Positions 37,126-40,090 of a DNA stretch of 40,090 nt are shown here, one piece after another. The notes below the pieces were generated by a model, which saw nothing but the letters and a program-made list of their open reading frames with translations, was not told the DNA's origin and did no database searches. The position numbers and the translations under genes were made by a program. Origin of the DNA: Oscillospiraceae bacterium (GTDB taxonomy: Bacteria; Bacillota; Clostridia; Oscillospirales; Oscillospiraceae). Where the stretch lies: the NCBI GenBank assembly GCA_015068245.1, contig SVKU01000020.1, forward strand, positions 1-40,090, read 5' to 3'. How positions within the stretch are numbered: position 1 is the stretch's first letter; each line of letters opens with the position of its first letter.

Positions 37126-37985
37126 TTGTTGTAAACGTACCAGCCTTCGCCAGCCTTGCGGCCGAACTTACCGGCAGCGTACAGAGCCTTCATGCTTTCG
37201 GGGCATTCGAAACGCTCGGCAGCGCCCTTGGATTCCAGAGTCTGCAGGGATTCGCAAACATGGGGGAAGGTGTCGAGGCCGCCCATATCCATCATCTGGA
37301 AGGGAGGAACGGGATGGTTCAGACCATACTTGATAGCGTTGTCGATGTCTTCCTTGGAGGCGATGCCATCTTCGTAGATGTGGATGCATTCGAGGAAGTA
37401 AGCGAACAGAACACGGTTTACGATGAAGCCGGGAGCGTCCTTAACCTTAACGGAGATCTTTGCCAGACCGTCGCAGAAAGCCTTAACAGCATCGTAGCAA
37501 GCGTCGGAAGTCTTGTCGCCCAGGATGATCTCAACGAGCTTCATCAGGGGAACGGGGTTGAAGAAGTGCATACCGATGACGCGCTCGGGGCAGTCAACGG
37601 AGGAAGCGATCTCGGTGATGGAGATGGAAGAGGTGTTAGTAGCGAGAATAGCTTCGGGCTTGCAGGTGGCGACCATCTTTGCGAAGTAGTCTTTCTTCAG
37701 AGCGGGCTCTTCGGAGATAGCTTCGATAACGATGTCGGCATCAGCGATGTCTTCGAAGTTGGAAGTGCCAACGATGTGAGCCTTAGCAGCTTCAGCGGCT
37801 TCTGCTTCCATCTTGCCCTTAGCGACCTGCTTGTCGTAAGCAGCGCCGATCTTAGCGACAGCAGCGGCTACCTTTTCGCCGTTGCGGCCCCAAAGAATAA
37901 CGTCGTAACCGCAAGCAGCGGCGTGCTGGGTGATGCTGGAGCCCATGGAGCCCTGGCCCAGAATGGCAACTTTTTTGATTTCCAT
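37122..37985 (-). CDS. 3-hydroxybutyryl-CoA dehydrogenase-like enzyme
   Basis: NAD(P)-dependent oxidation of a (3S)-hydroxyacyl-CoA, 287 aa as usual. The Rossmann motif is ILGQGSMGSS (8-17), the NTSS loop is at 117-120, and the catalytic His140 is in GMHFFNPVPLMKLVEI. GFIVNRVLFAYFLECIHIYEDG near 192 and GLNHPVPPFQMMDMGGLDT near 226 complete the family pattern; the last normally reads NHPMGPFxLxDxxGLD, so the substrate end of the site is slightly changed. The start ATG is preceded by GGAGG with 8-nt spacing. It follows the crotonase gene, separated by an arm-pair repeat. Confidence 0.92.
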   Translation of the reverse strand: MEIKKVAILGQGSMGSSITQHAAACGYDVILWGRNGEKVAAAVAKIGAAYDKQVAKGKMEAEAAEAAKAHIVGTSNFEDIADADIVIEAISEEPALKKDYFAKMVATCKPEAILATNTSSISITEIASSVDCPERVIGMHFFNPVPLMKLVEIILGDKTSDACYDAVKAFCDGLAKISVKVKDAPGFIVNRVLFAYFLECIHIYEDGIASKEDIDNAIKYGLNHPVPPFQMMDMGGLDTFPHVCESLQTLESKGAAERFECPESMKALYAAGKFGRKAGEGWYVYNK

Positions 37986-38041
37986 TGTAAGTTTCCTCCA
38001 TATTATAATTTTTAATTATTGATTAGGTTGCAGAGCTTAAT

Positions 38042-38143
38042 GCCTCCCCTGTGTAAGGGGAGGTGCCGAACAACGTGAGGCGGAGGGGTTGACAATCCCT
38101 CAGTCTCGCTGGCGCTCGACAGCTCCCTTTACACAAGGGAGCC
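38042..38143. repeat. Gene-less inverted arm pair of the DUF559-cassette family, between crotonase and dehydrogenase genes
   Basis: Left arm: GCCTCCCCtgtgtaaGGGGAGG, TGCC, an imperfect hairpin 2, GGAGGGGTTG. Right arm, inverted: GGCTCCCTtgtgtaaAGGGAGC, TGTC, GAGCGCC/AGCGAGA, CTGAGGGATTG. Only AC separates the arms, so it is a compact double arm. It has the same plan as 25411-25532. Confidence 0.82.
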
Positions 38144-38171
38144 TTCCCTCTGACTAAGTATTGCGTGATTC

Positions 38172-39092
38172 TTAGTTGTTGGTAAAGACAGCTTCTCTCT
38201 TTTCGATCATAGCTGCCATTCCTTCTTTCTGATCGTGGGTGTCGAACAGGAGAGTGAATTCGGTGGTCTCGGCAGCCTTGCCGGCAGCTACGGTTTCGAT
38301 AGCGGCCTTGTTGATGGCAGTCTTTGCAGCGGCCAGAGCGCAGCCGGGCTTCTTGCACAGCTGCTTTGCGATGTCCATGGCCTTGGCCAGAACAGCTTCG
38401 GCTTCGGCAGCCTGAGCTTCGGCTTCGGCAGCCTTCTGAGCCTTTTTCAGCTCGTCGGCATTCTCGGCACCGGCCTTGGAAGCGGCCTTGTATGCCTTCT
38501 TGGCTTCGGCAGCCTTGGCGTTCAGTTCCTGAAGTTCGGGGCCGTCGACATACCAGTTCAGCAGACCAAGCTTGTAAGCCTCTGCACCGGGGATCATGGG
38601 AGTGAGCATAACCAGTTCCTTGGCCTTTGCGGGACCAACGATGGCGGTAGCTCTGGCGCAGCCGTTGGCGCCGGGGATAATGCCCAGACCCACTTCGGGG
38701 AAGGACAGGGTGGTGCGGCTGCCGCCAACGCGGAAGTCGCAGGCGAGAGTCATCTCACAGCCGCCGCCGAAAGCAAAACCGTTAACAGCAGCGATGGTGG
38801 GAATGTTCAGGCTCTCGAGCAGGTTGTTGATATCAATGGCCAGACCGCAGAATTCACGGGCGTAACGGGGATTGGCTTCAGCCATTTCCTTAACGTCGGC
38901 GCCGGCGGCGAAAGCTCTGGCGGAACCGGTCATGATGAGGACACGGACGGAGCTGTCTGCCTGAACTTCCTGCAGAGCTGCCCAGATATCCTTGTTGATA
39001 TCGGAGTTAAGAGCGTTCAGGGCCTCGGGACGGTTCAGCTGAATGGTAGCGATGCCGTCTTCGACCTTATAAATAATGTACTTGTAATCCAT
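38172..39092 (-). CDS. Enoyl-CoA hydratase/isomerase (crotonase) with a helical insertion
   Basis: Hydrates or isomerises an enoyl-CoA. The oxyanion-hole segments are ARAFAAGADVKEM (58-70) and AFGGGCEMTLACD (107-119); Glu113 and Glu133 (FPEVGLGIIPG) are at the two catalytic positions. At 306 aa it is about 45 longer than usual, because residues about 187-235 are a charged Ala/Glu/Lys-rich helix (AKAAEAKKAYKAA, ADELKKAQKAAEAEAQ) that replaces a short loop near the active-site lid. The ATG lies 4 bp after the SDR stop with only a weak site (GGACGG), so translation is probably coupled. It acts in the middle of the beta-oxidation-like set. Confidence 0.9.
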   Translation of the reverse strand: MDYKYIIYKVEDGIATIQLNRPEALNALNSDINKDIWAALQEVQADSSVRVLIMTGSARAFAAGADVKEMAEANPRYAREFCGLAIDINNLLESLNIPTIAAVNGFAFGGGCEMTLACDFRVGGSRTTLSFPEVGLGIIPGANGCARATAIVGPAKAKELVMLTPMIPGAEAYKLGLLNWYVDGPELQELNAKAAEAKKAYKAASKAGAENADELKKAQKAAEAEAQAAEAEAVLAKAMDIAKQLCKKPGCALAAAKTAINKAAIETVAAGKAAETTEFTLLFDTHDQKEGMAAMIEKREAVFTNN

Positions 39093-39096
39093 GGGC

Positions 39097-39915
39097 TTAC
39101 CGTCCTATGGTCTGACCGCCGTCGAGAACGATGGTGGTACCGGTCATGTAGCTGAAGCAGTCGGAGCACAGAGCGCAGACAGGACCTGCGATCTCTTCGA
39201 TGGTGCCCAGACGGCGGACGGCGGTGTTCTTGGCGGACAGTTCGTAAACCTTGGTGAAGCTGCCGTCTTCAGCGACGAATACGTCCTCGTTCAGAGGAGT
39301 TACAACGTAACCGGGGCAAACAGCGATAACAGTAATGTTGTCGCGGCCGAATTCGTTGCCCATGGTCTTGGTCAGGGAGATAACACCGGCCTTGGAAGCG
39401 CCGTAAGCTACAACGCCGGGGCCGCCAACGAGACCGCCAACAGAAGCGACGTTGATGATCTTGCCGCCCTTGCCCTGAGCGACCATCTGCTTTGCAGCGG
39501 CCTTGGCAAAAAGGAAAACGCCCTTGAGGTTGGTGTTGATGACTTTTTCAAAGTTGGCCTCATCGCACTCGTCGGTGAGGATCTTTGCGGTCTTGCCGGA
39601 GATACCGGCGTTGTTGATCATGATGTTCAGTTCGCCGAAAGCTTCGATGGTCTGAGCGATGACGTTGTCGATGTCAGACTGCTTGCCGGAGTCGGCGGGG
39701 ATGCCCAGGCACTTGCTGCCCTTGGCATAGTTTTCGTTGATATCCTTAGCTGCATCGGCAACGTCGGAAGCGGTACGGGCGGTGATGACCACGTTGCAGC
39801 CGGCATTTGCCAGAGTGCAGGCGATGCCGAAGCCCAGACCCTTGGTGCCGCCGGTAACGATGGCGGTTTTGCCGGTCAGGTCGAAGGAGGGCATGCCGAT
39901 CTTTCTGTTCTGCAT
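39097..39915 (-). CDS. Short-chain dehydrogenase/reductase (3-oxoacyl reductase-like)
   Basis: An NAD(P)-dependent oxidoreductase of 272 aa. Classical SDR motifs are TGGTKGLG (21-28), NNAG (101-104), and the catalytic triad Ser158, Tyr171 and Lys175 (YGASK). PGYVVTPLNED near 207 and a C-terminal LDGGQTIGR fit the FabG-like classical group. GAGG precedes the ATG by 9 nt. Its place before a crotonase and hydroxyacyl-CoA dehydrogenase suggests action on a hydroxyl or keto group of the same substrate, possibly on a ring or side chain. Confidence 0.93.
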   Translation of the reverse strand: MQNRKIGMPSFDLTGKTAIVTGGTKGLGFGIACTLANAGCNVVITARTASDVADAAKDINENYAKGSKCLGIPADSGKQSDIDNVIAQTIEAFGELNIMINNAGISGKTAKILTDECDEANFEKVINTNLKGVFLFAKAAAKQMVAQGKGGKIINVASVGGLVGGPGVVAYGASKAGVISLTKTMGNEFGRDNITVIAVCPGYVVTPLNEDVFVAEDGSFTKVYELSAKNTAVRRLGTIEEIAGPVCALCSDCFSYMTGTTIVLDGGQTIGR

Positions 39916-39980
39916 TGTTAAAAACCTCGTTTTTTAATGTCCCCGGTCAGGCACAGGGCCTGACCGGATATAAAAGTTTC

Positions 39981-40090
39981 TTACTTGGAAGCCTTGGCGG
40001 CGTCGAACTTGGCCAGCATGGCTCTGGGAGTAGCGGTGGTAGCGCTTCTCTCGTAGCGGGGGCATTCTTCGTAGCCGGGGATGCCTGCCA
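39981..40090 (-). CDS. Unidentified gene, C-terminal fragment (runs off right edge)
   Basis: The last 35 codons of a minus-strand gene end at the TAA at 39983-39981. The fragment reads AGIPGYEECPRYERS, then ATTATPRAMLAKFDAAKASK. Codon use matches the neighbouring catabolic genes, and it lies 65 bp upstream of the SDR start, so it is probably part of the same operon. The piece is too short to name a family. Confidence 0.6.
   Translation of the reverse strand, partial: AGIPGYEECPRYERSATTATPRAMLAKFDAAKASK

Overview
The window looks like chromosome from an anaerobic Clostridia species, probably a gut Oscillospirales/Ruminococcaceae-type bacterium. The grounds are the conserved sporulation-linked block (spoVB-like, mazG, hup, rqcP, yabP, yabQ, divIC, yabR), the clostridial order recJ-rel-dtd-MBL-hemZ, a Na+-translocating oxaloacetate decarboxylase operon, a folate ECF transporter behind a tetrahydrofolate riboswitch, and strong AGGAGG-type ribosome binding sites. 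By eye GC is a little above 50% in genes and lower in intergenic DNA. No rRNA, tRNA, integrase, recognisable transposase or CRISPR array was seen.

Layout. 1-2198 (minus): three tandem NTF2/SnoaL-like proteins of unknown substrate. 2464-4161 (plus): an orphan lipoprotein solute-binding protein. 4162-5639: a gene-free stretch packed with hairpin arrays and a near-400-bp tandem duplication. 5640-8888 (minus): folT-like, rpiB, deoD and hexokinase, a nucleoside/pentose/hexose salvage set. 9190-9936: a GNAT acetyltransferase. 10034-13486 (minus): oadA, oadG, biotin carrier and oadB. 13996-15941 (plus): MarR regulator and a GltS-type Na+/glutamate symporter, divergent from the decarboxylase genes. 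16241-25401 (plus): recJ, rel, dtd, MBL hydrolase, hemZ, a zinc-ribbon protein and an SAH/MTA deaminase-like amidohydrolase. 25552-30768 (plus): the sporulation/division block. 31176-32588 (minus): an exported SLH-caspase-like protein. 32962-40090 (minus): a CoA-dependent catabolic cluster (unidentified gene, SDR, crotonase, 3-hydroxyacyl-CoA dehydrogenase, thiolase, carnitine-dehydrogenase-like enzyme, beta-keto acid cleavage enzyme).

The most striking content is between and inside these operons: several families of short structured repeats. (i) A DUF559 nuclease gene sits between two 55-bp inverted arms and a 23-bp direct duplication of the end of rqcP. The arms supply its ribosome binding site and its stop codon, and gene-less arm pairs of the same architecture occur at 20657, 25411 and 38042. 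(ii) A four-helix-bundle (S23/IVP family) gene sits between inverted arms built of four degenerate heptamers plus AGTR. Gene-less or single heptamer arms recur at about ten sites, even with unrelated sequence (AGGGATC, AGGTTAA, CAGTTAA, AATTAAT types). (iii) Arrays of small hairpins with mostly 3-4-nt loops, enclosed by long outer inverted repeats, occupy 4171-4519 and 30936-31173. I regard the two gene-bearing cassettes as the best candidates for an undescribed system: small protein genes moving as IR-bounded units with non-autonomous derivatives.

Functionally, Na+ pumping by the decarboxylase could energise glutamate uptake by GltS. The right-hand cluster has the parts to oxidise a 3-hydroxy acid, cleave a beta-keto acid with acetyl-CoA and thiolyse the product; its true substrate is unknown.
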